Positions 22,941 to 34,038 of a stretch of 64,000 bases of DNA are shown piece by piece. Position numbers and translations under genes: made by a program. The notes under the pieces are model-generated. The model saw nothing but the letters and a program-made list of their open reading frames with translations. It did not search any database and had not been told where the DNA came from. Every line of letters begins with the position of its first letter. Position 1 is the stretch's first letter. The DNA is from Chara braunii (Eukaryota; Streptophyta; Charophyceae; Charales; Characeae), in the NCBI GenBank assembly GCA_003427395.1, contig BFEA01000301.1, positions 528,017-592,016 on the forward strand, written 5' to 3'.

Positions 22941-23200
22941 GGCCATGACTGACTGACGCTGCCCTGCTGCGCCCTCCCAGCTTCTTCCACGCGCCCCGCC
23001 AGCGCCCTTCTTGCTTCTCTGGCCCGACCCCCTCTCCCTGGCTTCCACTTCCCACAGCCTAACCCCCATTACCACCGCTTTCCTCCAATAGCTGGGCGCC
23101 AGTTCCGCCTGGCCATGACTGACTGACGCTGCCCTGCTGCGCCCTCCCCGCTTCTTCCACGCGCCCCGCCAGCGCCCTTCTTGCTTCTCTGGCCCGACCC
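22861..23200. repeat. 170-bp tandem repeat, two near-identical units
   Basis: The units are 22861-23030 and 23031-23200, starting cctctccctggcttcc and ending ggcccgaccc. I see two substitutions (ttccac/ttccgc and cccagc/ccccgc), so the duplication is recent. It overlaps the end of the older 297-bp duplication. Confidence 0.85.
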
Positions 23201-23518
23201 TCCTCCAGCAAACGAGCGCTCCAGCGAAGCTGCCGCTTCCAGCCAGCCAGAATGTGTATAATGAGCTCACCACTATGTCCCAGTAGCTGCACCCAGGGCC
23301 CTTCCTGAACATGCCTGTATCTCAACTGTAACCAACATCTGCTGGGGCCCACTGGTTGGCTGGAGATCGTGCGTGCAGCAACCAGCCTACTTGAGCCCAA
23401 AACAAATTGTTGCAGGCTCACCTTCACTTTGGGCGAGTGCGGTCTTCTCCTGCATTGCCCAGGGCCTGAATCCTAGCACTCCCTCACCCTCAGTTTCGAT
23501 AGTCCTCAGAGGAAATCC

Positions 23519-24658
23519 TTAATCAACCTGTTGTTGCCCCTTCAACATCCTTTCATAGTTAGATTCGACTTGAGGTGCTGTCTTCATCAGCTCCTCCCTC
23601 GTGAACCACCAATCTTCTTTGGAATCCGTAACATGCATGAAAGCAAACCAGAACTGCATCTGTGGTTTCGGCGGTCTTGGCTCAGCCAACGGGCTAGGAA
23701 CAGGCATAAGTCTATGCTCCACAATTTGGTCGATGTCGACATATCCACCCATGGTTGAGGGCGATCTTGGTGAAGGAAACTAGTCCGTTTCTGCAAAAGG
23801 AGTGAGTCTGGAGGCATGGAAGACTGGATACATACATAGGTGAGGTGGAGCGCGGATGACATATGATGGGCCATCAGCGTCAGACCCAACAATCTCTAGG
23901 ACATACCATGGCCCAAAATATCGAGGCATTAGGTTGCGAGACCCTTTCTCCCACCTGGAAATTAGATTCCCTTCTACGTCTGTTCTCAAATGCCATGATG
24001 GCATTTTGAGATTTCAGAATTTGTTCAACGTCTTGCTGCAGCATCTTATCATACTCTATTCCAAGTTCAATGTTTCCCCACGCTGCAGTCTAATGTCGCG
24101 GAGAAGAAAGTCTAATGGGGCCCCGCGCTTCAAAGTTTCCCGATGCTTTCTACGTGCAGCTGATTAGACAACCGACTTGTAGTACTGTGCATGTTATTGT
24201 GCAGGCTGGTGATGAGAGATAACTTCTCATCCCAGTGTTCTTGGATGGGCTTGATATAGTGCCTCAACAAGTGTCGTACTTGTCCATTGATCTCATGATG
24301 GTTTCCAAAAGTCGGTTGCAGTTGGGTACCCATCTGTTCGACAATCTTCTTCCATCGGCTTGAGTAGACCAAAATCTCTCACCCAATGTTCCATAAACAT
24401 CTTCATTACAAGGTCTGTCTTCGTGATCTCGGGAAGCGCAACTACCCCAGCGTACTTGGAGAACCTGTCTACAATTACAATCATATGCCTCTTTCCCGGC
24501 ATGCTAGTCACGAGAGTATCCATGAAGTCCATGCACAGACTCTCTCCTGGTCCAGCAGATACAGGCAAAGGGCTTGACCAGCCCAAGAGATGCTGGAGTC
24601 CTAGGTTTGTCCCTTTGGCTCCTAGGGCTACGACCGCCATACAACAAGAGCAAACAGG

Positions 24659-24665
<7 letters not shown>
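23519..24665 (-). pseudogene. Element G: chromovirus integrase and chromodomain fragment
   Basis: On the minus strand, from 24660 down, are LQHLLGWSSPLP, CMDFMDTLVTS and VIVDRFSKYAGVVALPE (integrase core), then MGTQLQPTFGNHHEINGQV in another frame. The C-terminal domain follows (MPRYFGPWYVLEIVG, YPVFHASRLTPF, about 23940-23790) and then a chromodomain (VDIDQIVEHRL.. FMHVTDSKEDWWFTREEL, 23752-23519). Frame changes make it inactive. No LTR is seen at its downstream end. Upstream it is lost in a CT microsatellite and an N gap. Confidence 0.8.
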
Positions 24666-24739
<74 letters not shown>

Positions 24740-24958
24740 NNNNNNNNNNNNNNNNNNNNNNNNNNNNNNNNNNNNNNNNNNNNNNNNNNNNNNNNNNNNN
24801 NNNNNNNNNNNNNNNNNNNNNNNNNNNNNNNNNNNNNNNNNNNNNNNNNNNNNNNNNNNNNNNNNNNNNNNNNNNNNNNNNNNNNNNNNNNNNNNNNNNN
24901 NNNNNNNNNNNNNNNNNNNNNNNNNNNNNNNNNNNNNNNNNNNNNNNNNNNNNNNNNN

Positions 24959-25027
<69 letters not shown>
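24664..25027. repeat. CT microsatellite with a 219-base assembly gap
   Basis: Pure CT at 24664-24739 and 24959-25027 flanks an N run at 24740-24958. The paralogous segment at 25419-25610 has only about 28 bases of CT at this point, so the gap probably hides more CT rather than genes. Confidence 0.85.
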
Positions 25028-25030
<3 letters not shown>

Positions 25031-25189
25031 AACAGCTCCCCTCAGGCCTTGCTCCTCTCTGAATGTCTCTGCTCTTTCTCTCTGCTCGTCTTCTCTCATC
25101 TGCCAGCCATCTCATTCAATACAGACCATGCAGCCTTATGAATCGGATAGCCTTCAATATTACATAAATGCATAACACTTAAACTGGCG

Positions 25190-25494
25190 ACGACTACGAC
25201 TGGCCCCTCCCTCATTCATGTGAGGTCGCACAATAACACAGCAAACCCTCCTCATCGGTCACAAGTGGCAAAAAGTGTCCACCTTGACTGCGACTTGACT
25301 TTTGTAGTGGTTGCAGTTCCAAAGTTCGATTCCTCACATCAGTTCCTTGAGACTTGGCAGCAGCCGGCAATGATTTGGACCACCATAGGACTTTCTTGGG
25401 ACTGCGCTGCAACTGACCCCAAGAGATGCTAGGGTCCCAGGTTTGTCCCTTTGGCTCCTGAGGCTACGACCGCCATAAAATAAGAGCAAACAGG

Positions 25495-25530
<36 letters not shown>

Positions 25531-25850
25531 AGCTCCCCTCAGGCCTTGCTCCTCTCTGAATGTCTCTGCTCTTTCTCTCTGCTCTTCTTCTCTCATCTGT
25601 CAGCTATGGCGTTGGGCGACTACTACGAGTGGCCCCTCCCTCATTCATGTGAGGTCGCACAATAACACAGCAAACCCTCTGCATCGGTCACAAGTGGCAA
25701 AAAGTGCCCACCTTGACTGCGACTTGACTTTTGTAGTGGTTGCAGTTCCAAAGTTCGATTCCTGACATCGGTTCCTTGAGCCTTGGCAGCACCCGGCAAT
25801 GATTTGGACCACCATAGGACTTTCTTGGGACTGCGCTGCAACTGACCCCA
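25190..25850. repeat. Tandem duplication including an integrase scrap
   Basis: Segments 25190-25420 and 25610-25846 are near-identical copies (gtggcaaaaagtg, ttgcagttccaaagttcga). Between them, 25419-25610 repeats the integrase end (24580-24663), the CT tract and the sequence after the gap (25028-25110). The whole is a two-copy segmental duplication whose unit starts in element G. Confidence 0.75.
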
Positions 25851-26050
25851 AATCGGACCCATGGCCAATATCCAACTACTGACCACTACTAAGTTTCACA
25901 GACAGCTACCATTCCTATGGACCTTAACCTACCAATGTTGAGATTGCGCAGCAACTGACCCCAAAACAGACACATGGCCAATATCCAACTACTGACCCCT
26001 ACTAAGTTTCACAGACAGCTACCGTTCCTATGGACCCTAACCTACCGAAT
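25832..26050. repeat. Tandem repeat of about 110 bp, two units
   Basis: The units start near 25832 and 25943 and share gccaatatccaactactgac and ctatggacc(t/c)taacctacc. Confidence 0.75.
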
Positions 26051-26379
26051 GTTCATGTATAGACCTATGTACAGAACCTCCTGGGGACTTCATGGGCACC
26101 CTGCAGAGGGTCTATCTACATGAGTAATTGGGACTAGGAACCGGTCCGGATGCTGAGACACATTAATCCTTTTGCAAAGATCATTCCGAATTACTTCTTA
26201 CTCGTTCAGTTTTCCTTTTGTCCTCTAACCACCCCACCATATGTGCCCTTTACTTGATCCAACATTGTTTCAATGGCCAAGCACTTTTCAGCAAATGATC
26301 GCTTGAAACAACCCCAGACGTGTGTTTGTGTGTGTGTGTTGCGATCATACCATAGTCACACAGTGATAAAGGAGGAATG

Positions 26380-26745
26380 AAGGGACGCAGGGACTATGGA
26401 ATGGAGGGATCAAGGGAGGATGGGAAGAAGGGATGAAGGGTGGAAGGGAAAGTGGGATCAAGGGATGGGGAGATGAGGGAATGGCCGAAGGAAGAACTAG
26501 GGGGAAGAGAGCCAAGGGACAGAGGGACAGAGGGATGAGGGGTGGAGGGATGGAGGGGCAGATTGAGGGATGGAGGACAAAAGCACGGGATGGAGGGACA
26601 AACGCACGGAGGAATAAGGACATGGAGGGATGAAAAACTAGGGGAAAGAGGGACCAAGGGACAGAGGGATCGAGCGTGGGACAAGGGGGAAGAGGAGTTG
26701 AGGTACGAAGGGATTGATGGACGGATGGAAGGGGGAGAAGGTAGA
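26380..26745. repeat. Degenerate GGGA-rich simple repeat
   Basis: About 365 bases of purine-rich sequence are built from varied gggatgga/gaggga units. Long open frames on both strands here are a by-product of the simple composition. Confidence 0.8.
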
Positions 26746-27075
26746 CCCACTGGAGCTTTCTGCCAAACAAGGTTGGGCTCCGACCCCTTCCTCTGCCTCC
26801 ACTTTTTCCCATTTCTCTCTTTCTCCTTCCCCCACTGTCCCCCACCTATCTACCCCTCTGCCATACCCTTCTTTGTTGCACTCCAATTTTCCTGGTATTC
26901 CCTGAACCACTCTCCGCTTCTCCTTTTCCTCTGCACTAGAGGCGCTGCACTGCGTGCCAAGCTTTCCCGAACCGCCAGCGGCTCAGTGTTTTTCCTTTTT
27001 GGCTGGCGCTGCCAGACATTCTGGTTGGTAGTAATGTGCTTTCTGCAGGTGAAAGCACATGATGAAAGCCAAAAG
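26746..27075. other. Intron sequence, no gene seen
   Basis: Pyrimidine-rich at first; nothing recognised. Bases 27025-27055 (ttggtagtaatgtgctttctgcagg) resemble the tail of the 95-bp repeat that follows. Confidence 0.45.
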
Positions 27076-27284
27076 GAGATCAAAACACTCTCTCTCTCTG
27101 TCCTCCATAATATTCTCCTCCATCACTTCCCCTCCTCCAGGATCCCAGCTTAATAGAATCTGTTTGGTAANGAGATCAAAACACTCTCTCTCTCTGTCCT
27201 CCATAATATTCTCCTCCATCACTTCCCCTCCTCCAGGATCCCAGCTTAATAGAATCTGTTTGGTAACGATGTGCTTTCTGCAGG

Positions 27285-27317
<33 letters not shown>
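27076..27317 (+). repeat. Two exact 95-bp repeats separated by a single N, then CT tract
   Basis: Bases 27076-27170 and 27172-27266 are identical, with N at 27171 between them. The second copy continues into gatgtgctttctgcaggag and a CT tract. An exact duplicate on each side of a lone N looks like two contig ends that overlap but were not merged. Confidence 0.8.
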
Positions 27318-27319
<2 letters not shown>

Positions 27320-27575
27320 CCAACCAATACCCCCTTGCTTCCCCCTTCCCCGCACTTCTTCCCTCCCCACCTAGGAAAACACTTGATTTGAACCAATGGG
27401 CCTCACCACACAACCTCCCAGAAAAAAGTGACGGACAACAAATTTGAGTAGTCTCAGAAACATGATTCTGTGAGTACTCGAACCAGCATACAGCACCCCT
27501 TGTTTTAAGAGTGGCCAGTCATGCTGACAGTGTTGAAAATGCCAGAGTAGGCCTGAGGTTGGGACTGAAGGGTTT
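27318..27575. other. Intron sequence, no gene seen
   Basis: Short stretch before the solo LTR; nothing recognised. Confidence 0.45.
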
Positions 27576-27579
27576 GTCT

Positions 27580-27895
27580 TGTTACGATCCTGGTTGTTTC
27601 CCAAGTGCAAATTCACAATGAAAGACAATGCCACCCAATTGCAAAAGAAATGAAAGCACTTGCAAAGAGATAAAGACCAGAGGAGAGGGAAAGAAGAAGA
27701 AGAAGAAGAAGAAGAAGAAGAAGAAGAAGAAGAAGATATACACCAGCAAGACCAATGACAATTCCCCCTTCTCTCTCCACCTTCCTCCTCCTCATTCACT
27801 TCACCAATCTTATTCTTCTCTCAATAATAATAATAACAACGAATGGATGAACCAGAATCAATATCCGAAGTTCCCTCTTACTGCTGACTCAACTC

Positions 27896-27938
<43 letters not shown>

Positions 27939-29000
27939 GTCCACCATAGCTATGGCTTCCCTCCTTCACCCTCCTCTCTCATGCATAGGCTATGGCGGAC
28001 TGATGAGGGCCTTGCCCTGACATCCAAAGGACAACCCAAAGCAGCTATGGTGCTGCGCTGATGTCCAAAGGACAACCCAAAGCAGCTATGCCACTGCTGA
28101 CTGGTCCGCCATGCCTGACTCTGCCTCGAGCTTCCTTGGTGCAGCACTACCCCAACTGGGGCCTTCCAGATGCAGCGCCCAACAAGGTGATGAAGATGGT
28201 GTCTACCATAGCCAGGTAAGTGCCCCGCCACTCTCCTACCATGCCCCCTTCTTCCTCCTCCTCAAGCTGGACTGCTCGCCATAGCCAGGCTGAGCTCCAG
28301 NGGCCCTNCNCCTCCAAGCAGCGCTGTACTCTCCAGCGCTGCGCTCCAGCAGCATGTCGCCAATCCTTGCATACCGCAAATGAGGAAGAGCTCTTTGCTC
28401 TTCCTGGAGATATAGCCGCCTACCGGCCTCCTGGGCGGTGACTTCCTAGGCCGAGCGGCCTCCCAGCAACCGGTACCTCCTCCCTTTCGGAGGGAAACAT
28501 CATTGCAGGCTCTGCTATCCTCCGCACAGGCCCTAGACCGGGGCTACTTGGATTGGTACCGGCCTACCGCTATCCTACCGCTACTGGGCCTCTAAAAATG
28601 CCAACTTGTCTTCTTCTGCTTGGCCTCCGGTACCCGACACTTCTACCACTACTTCAGTGGTACCGGCCTACCTGCTACTTGAGTGTTTTTCCCCTCTGCT
28701 CTAAGTGCCGCGGGCCTACCCCCCCTACTCGAGTGTTTTCCCCCCTGCAACCCTTCACAGTCACCGCCACAGGTAACTACCGGCCCTTTGGGGCCTTGCA
28801 ACCAACAAGTACCCTTGCGGGTCACACACACACTCAACTGACAAGCACTCAGACAGGCATGCAAACCAGCAGGCACGCACACACACACACAGACATGGCA
28901 ATCACAGCAGAATGCGGCAATTTCAGCAAGGCATTCATTCCAGCGGCAAATCCCAGAAATCAGCAGTGTTCTCAGTCTGTGTTTTTGGGGGGTCGTTACA
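27580..29000 (-). repeat. Solo LTR, family alpha, with 4-bp TSD
   Basis: In minus orientation it starts TGTAACGACC at 29000 and ends GGATCGTAACA at 27580, 1421 bp. The flanks are GTCT (27576-27579) and GTCT (29001-29004), a 4-bp target-site duplication. With no PBS or internal region beside it, this is a solo LTR left by LTR-LTR recombination. It carries AAG (about 27688-27735) and CAA (about 27895-27938) microsatellites. N's occur at 28301, 28308 and 28310. Confidence 0.88.
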
Positions 29001-29004
29001 GTCT

Positions 29005-30417
29005 GGCCATCCGTTTTTTTTCGTCATTTCCCACTAGCTTTGGCAGGGTCAACATTCAAGAGTACTGTTTTGCAAAGCGGCCTAAACTCACAAACTTGGG
29101 ACATCCTGAATTCCATGTATCATTGTATCATCAAAAAAAATTCGCTTTCGAGACTGCTGTGGCAAGGCCGACTGAGTTGGTCCTGGAACAGAACTGTGCG
29201 CTGGAGGATATGTACCTGAACCCTAAAGGACACAACCTTGCAAGGAAAATGAGCGACAGCGAAATGACAGAATTCCAGATTGCAAAATCACATTGAAAAC
29301 CAGATAGTCGAACGCTGTCCAGAAAGCAGATATGCACTGATATTCCACCAATGGAGAACCAGCACCGAATTCAAATGTCAATGAGACCATACTCTTGCCA
29401 CCGCCACCATATGTATCCAGAGCCCTTCCTCCTTACTTGGCGCTCAGCGCCCAGACTACAATCACACAGCTACGAAACCAGCTTACAAATTGACAATGCA
29501 ACCTGTTGACGTCAGCAGCAACCACCGAAGTACATGCAGATGTTGACCATGTAGACCATCGCCACTACCAGATACACGCCCTCACATCATCATCCTCATC
29601 TCTTCTTCACCCACATCTCCCCTCACACGAAGACCACCACCACCTCGCGCTGACTATCTTCCAAGCCCCAATCTGGCTACATAGGCTGGGCTATGGCGCT
29701 GCGTAATAGCAGTGCCCTCACTTCCCCTGACCGGGCTCACGTCACCGTGCACTTGCGACCGCATGCCCCGCGGGAGCAGAAGCTTCAGCAGCGCTAACGC
29801 ACACACGCACAAGCGCCCAAATGCGCCCCCAGGCGCCCGACGCTTTCCTATATCGAAAGTGCGGGCGTGCTGCTTGCTCTCTGCCTCCGGGACCGAGTTT
29901 CCAGTAGCTCCACACTCGGCCAAAGTGTCTGTGCCCAGGCCCGTTCAGACAGTGGCCTGGGACCAAATTGGTTAGGCATGCCCAACCACCCAGGCACAAA
30001 CGTACGGTGTACCCTGCTTCCATCACGTTGCTGGAAGAGCCTGGAAGGCTCACAATATTTGTGATTCTCGAGCGAGGCGGGTGTAACCAACTGGTGTGTG
30101 GCAACTGTCTGCCGCCCACCAAGATTTGCAAAAATTGATGAATTCAGGGCTCATTGGGATTCAGGGGCCCGCCTTAACTAGGGCGGGCACGCATCTGTTG
30201 CAGGGGCCTTACGGAGGTATGCCGAGGGTAGAAATCCTCGTATCTTTGTTTTTCTCTCCGACACCTCTCTGTGACCTGGCACACTGCCCGGAAAAGTTGG
30301 AGGGCTGATAGGCCCTTCGTAGAAGTTGTCAGGGGAGGGCCTACTGGCCCTGAAAAATGTTGTTGTTGTTGTTCTTAGAGTGTTATAGAGAACAGCATAA
30401 CGGAAAATCAAGTGGGC
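29005..30417. other. Intron sequence, no gene seen
   Basis: About 1.4 kb with several short open frames but no recognised protein, RNA or repeat family member. Confidence 0.45.
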
Positions 30418-31818
30418 TGTTACGATCCTGCTCAACCATTAAGGCAAAATCAATTTTAAGAATGCAAGACTGATAAACTCAGGCAGCAGTAAAAAGAGAT
30501 GAAGAGCGGAACCGACAGCATAAGGATAGAAGGATAGAAGAAGAATTCAAGAAGAAGAAGAAGAAGAAGAAGAAGAAGAAGAAATACACAAGTTTGAGCC
30601 AATGCCATGCCCCTCTCTTGACTCCACCTTCATCTTCTTCTCCCCTCATCCTCCTGCTGTGTGCACTCAAAGAGCTTCCCTTTCAGCCTCACTCTTCTCT
30701 CCCTCCTCTCTTGGTTGCAAACTCGCTATGGCAGAACATCACTGGGAGCAGCAGATGTTCTAAGGACAACACAACCACTAATGTGCATCTACTGACTCAT
30801 GTTCCCATAGCCACACTGAAGGATGAAGCCCAAGACCAACCGACACCCCTACAGGGGCCTTCTTGATGCAGTGCAAACCAAGGAAGTGAAGATGAGAGTC
30901 CACCATAGCCAAAGGTAAGTCTCCCTTGTGGATTCCTCTCCCTCAACCTCCACTCTCTTCCTCCCTCTGCATAGCCTACATTGCGGTACTTCTCCCTCTG
31001 GCCTCTGGCTCCACAGCCTAGCCTACTCCCTTCTACTGCAACTACACCATCGTCATAGTGGTCTTTCCTTTCACCCTCCAGCTCCAGCACTTCAGCCAGA
31101 GGCTCGCCCAACTCACCCTCTGGCGAGAGCAGCAGCATGACTGCCGGGGCAAATGCGCCCGCCCGCTCGTTGCACTGACTGTTATACTCATGACTCCCGG
31201 CCTTTGGTACATTTACTTGCGGCACTTCAGCCTCTGCCCGGATGAGTAGGCCTATCGGATGTTCCTGCCCTTTGGCTGGAACATCACTGTAGTCTGCAAC
31301 TACATTCGGGCAGTGGGCCATCATGACCTCTTAGGAAGCTACAGGACCTTTCTAGGCCTACTGAGGTTTTGTAGCCCCCCCTGAGTTGCTGGAAAATCCT
31401 ACTGGGTACCTGCCAAATTCTACTGTCGTCCTTGTCCGTCCTGGACTTCTAAAGCTTGTGCGGCATCCAATTTCAGTCCTACCGCTGTTGCTCTACCTAT
31501 TCACAAGTCTATCCCTCCCTGACAGAGAAGTACAGCATGACAACAGAGTTAGTTCACGGGCATTTGCAAGCATCAGATAGAGTTGGGCACACAGGCTAAT
31601 CAGCAATCACGCTTAAACTCGAAAACCACAGCAATTCAGGCCAGCGGACAAGCACACGGGCATACACACATCATCATAAGGTCTGACAGACTCAGAAAAC
31701 AAAGCGAAACAGTGTTAAACTCGGAAATCTCAGCAAACACATCAATGACAGAAACAATCTCAGACAAATGGAGGTTGCTCAGACTGGAAACCGCATGGGT
31801 TATTACCGGCCCCTTACA
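30418..31818 (-). repeat. Diverged LTR, probably family alpha
   Basis: On the plus strand it starts TGTTACGATCCTG at 30418, like the other alpha LTRs, has an AAG microsatellite (about 30548-30581) at the same relative place and a later tagcc-(n)-ggtaagt block. The far end (ttaca at about 31818) is less certain. The flanks show no target duplication. Confidence 0.5.
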
Positions 31819-32542
31819 GACCTCTCAGGACAAATATATCCATGGATGGCATGCCAGCCCCTCCCATAGTTTCTAAGGTTGTTGGCAAGGGATAGGAATA
31901 GCCCACCCACGATGTATATTCCAAGGGCCTTGCACCTGCAAACCTCAGAACCATCTACATTGTGACCAGGCTATTTTTGTTGGTCGCCAACCTAAGCAGG
32001 CCAATTGGATAAATTATGCTATTTATTGGGGACCAGTGGACCACATTCATCACCTTGCAAATTCGATGCAGTGTGTAAGAAAATGTGTAGCCATCTCAAA
32101 AATTGCTTACATCTCATCTTGTCCATGCTGACACACAACAGCGATTGCAGCTTGACCGTTCTTGACATGAACATGCCACAATCCTGACCACCGAGCACTA
32201 TCAAAACAATCCTAGGCAGTTGGAACTTTGTGGTTCTGCACTTGATCAAGCCACAATCACCACCGTCTGTTCTGCGAGCGCTTCAGTTGTGATCAACACT
32301 TGATTCCATGCTTCAGGATAAGGGGTTTTATAATGTCTGAAACTGGATCACCCAATGGCAGCATTTGTGCCACCGCCCTCAACCCGGGACATGTTACCCA
32401 CCTGCCAGCATTCAGGTGAGGGGAACAAGCCCGAGCTGAAACTGGTTCAAAGTTGCCAACGATACTTCTAACCCTCTAGGAACAAATCATTGAATGAAAT
32501 TTGTACAAACACATCATGAGGGAAAGCTATGAGGTTACTTAC
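31819..32542. other. Intron sequence next to the middle C2 exon
   Basis: No gene seen; it ends at the donor site of exon 32677-32543. Confidence 0.5.
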
Positions 32543-32677
32543 CTCTGCAGAAGGGCTGTGCTCAAGAGGGATAGTCATGTTGACATCTTTACCACAGAAC
32601 TCTGACCGGACAGCTATTGCTGAGTTATTCGGCCCCACTGCCCAGAAAATAGTTGAATCATCATCAACATATTGCAC
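32543..32677 (-). CDS. C2 gene exon, inter-C2 linker
   Basis: This 135-bp exon encodes exactly 45 codons in phase 0. The acceptor is tcatttttgcag before GTGCAATATG; the donor is GCAGAG followed by gtaagtaac, a near-perfect consensus. It encodes VQYVDDDSTIFWAVG through to EHSPSAE. It joins the preceding exon (GSCQIN) as the closing strand of that C2 domain and leads into ITVRLSLKEW of the next exon. From memory, plant C2 proteins of the synaptotagmin/NTMC2 type have a similar FWAVG linker segment. It sits alone between about 25 and 26 kb of repeat-rich intron. Confidence 0.85.
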
Positions 32678-32807
32678 CTGCAAAAATGACAACCACAGGA
32701 ATCATCAAGGCACAGCAACATGGGCAGATGCAGTGAGGACAACCATGCTCATGAGCCCTGCATGACAGAATAGACATATACTGGCACTCTACGACTCGTA
32801 CGCTCAA

Positions 32808-33430
32808 GAAGCTCCAATACCTTCAAAACATACTTGCGGCGCATCCCGTGTGCACCACTCGCGCACATGCGGCGTGTGCATCCAGTGCGCCACATGGGCA
32901 AAATTCAGGTTCAGCCAAAAAAAAAAAAAAAGTTGGGGAGGGGTGAATCGAAGTTCCCACACCCAGCCAACATTAGGACGTTGCCCGCGCAAATTTTTTT
33001 CAAGGCCGCGGTGCCCCAAAAACTGTGTTGTCATGTTTACTGTACACAACTCCATGCCATCTTCAGTGTATCGCAGTCCTTTCAGAGGTCCAATACGGTC
33101 ATGAAGCTCCAATACCTTCAAAACATACTTGCGGCGCATCCCGTGCGCGCAACTCGCGCACATGCGGCGCACTGCGCATTGCGCATGTGGGGCGCGCACC
33201 CAGTGCGCTGCATGCGCAAAATTCGGGTTCAAACCATTCAGCCAAAAAAAAAAAAAAGTTGGGGAGGGGTTGAATCGAAGTTCCCACGCCCAGCCAAAAT
33301 CAGGACATTGCCCGCGCAATTTTTTTTCAGGGCCGCGCTGCCCCAAAAACTCTGTGTTGTCATGTTTGTTGTACACAACTCCATGCCATCTTCAGTGTAT
33401 CAGAGTCCTTGGTCCAATGAGGTCATGATG
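32808..33430 (+). repeat. Tandem duplication carrying two SINE-like copies
   Basis: Copy 1 (about 32808-33101) and copy 2 (about 33103-33430) both run from gaagctccaataccttcaaa through catacttgcggcgcatcc, GCGC-rich sequence, a 14-15 A tract, gttggggaggggt and gtacacaactccatgccatc. Copy 2 has an extra GCGC stretch of about 25 bp. Each carries one copy of the GC-rich repeat described at 7527. Confidence 0.85.
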
Positions 33431-33582
33431 AGGTGGCGTCTGTGGAACCGTTGCTTTCCTCTCGTTACTTCCAGATATAGAAAACGACAGAACTGACAGT
33501 TGTCTTTCCTTGGTGCTTTTGCTAAAAAACAACAAAAGAGAGAAAGATAATGACCATGACAAGTTGAAAACCAATCGCTATA

Positions 33583-33997
33583 CACATGCACAAAAGACAA
33601 AAAATTACGGCGGTGTATCTTTCCATGTTCTAGTGAAAGATTCATTCTGATTTCGCACAAATTGGAGAGTAGTCAAGTGAGGCCCCATTACAACTTACCT
33701 GCCGCCAGAATTTGTAGGGCCTCTCTCAACTACACACGTCCGTTATAGTGCCTCTGTCACATAAGGACTGCAAGTAAGCTTCAAGCCCAGCTGTAGTCTG
33801 GTGCGATGCAAGGGCCTCATATTCTAGCGGAAGATTCATTCTCATTTTCCACATTCGGAGAGTGGTGGAGCAAGGTCCCATGCTACTGTTGTATGGCCCT
33901 CTCTCCACCACTCTCCAAATGTGCAAAATCACAATGAATCTTCCGCTAGAACATGGGAAGATCCACCACCCTATTTTGTCTTTTGTGCATGTGGAGA
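33583..33997. mobile_element. Foldback or MITE-like element with inverted arms
   Basis: The left arm starts cacatgcacaaaagacaaaa at 33583. The right arm ends in its reverse complement at 33993 (ttttgtcttttgtgcatgtg). A second, tighter inverted repeat pairs 33822-33868 (tctagcggaagattcatt..) with 33904-33952. So one right arm pairs with two direct-repeat left arms. No coding capacity is present. A matching fragment lies at 11318-11390. I could not fix a target duplication. Confidence 0.65.
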
Positions 33998-34038
33998 GCA
34001 GTGGAGCAAGGCCCTATCAGTAAAAAGACTAACCGTTC

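Noticed and set aside
24293-25175. Long open frames of Ser-Leu or Arg-Glu repeats on both strands
   Set aside because: They are translations of CT microsatellite and of the N gap.
26345-26905. Pro/Ser-rich open frames on both strands
   Set aside because: By-product of the degenerate GGGA repeat; no conserved motif.
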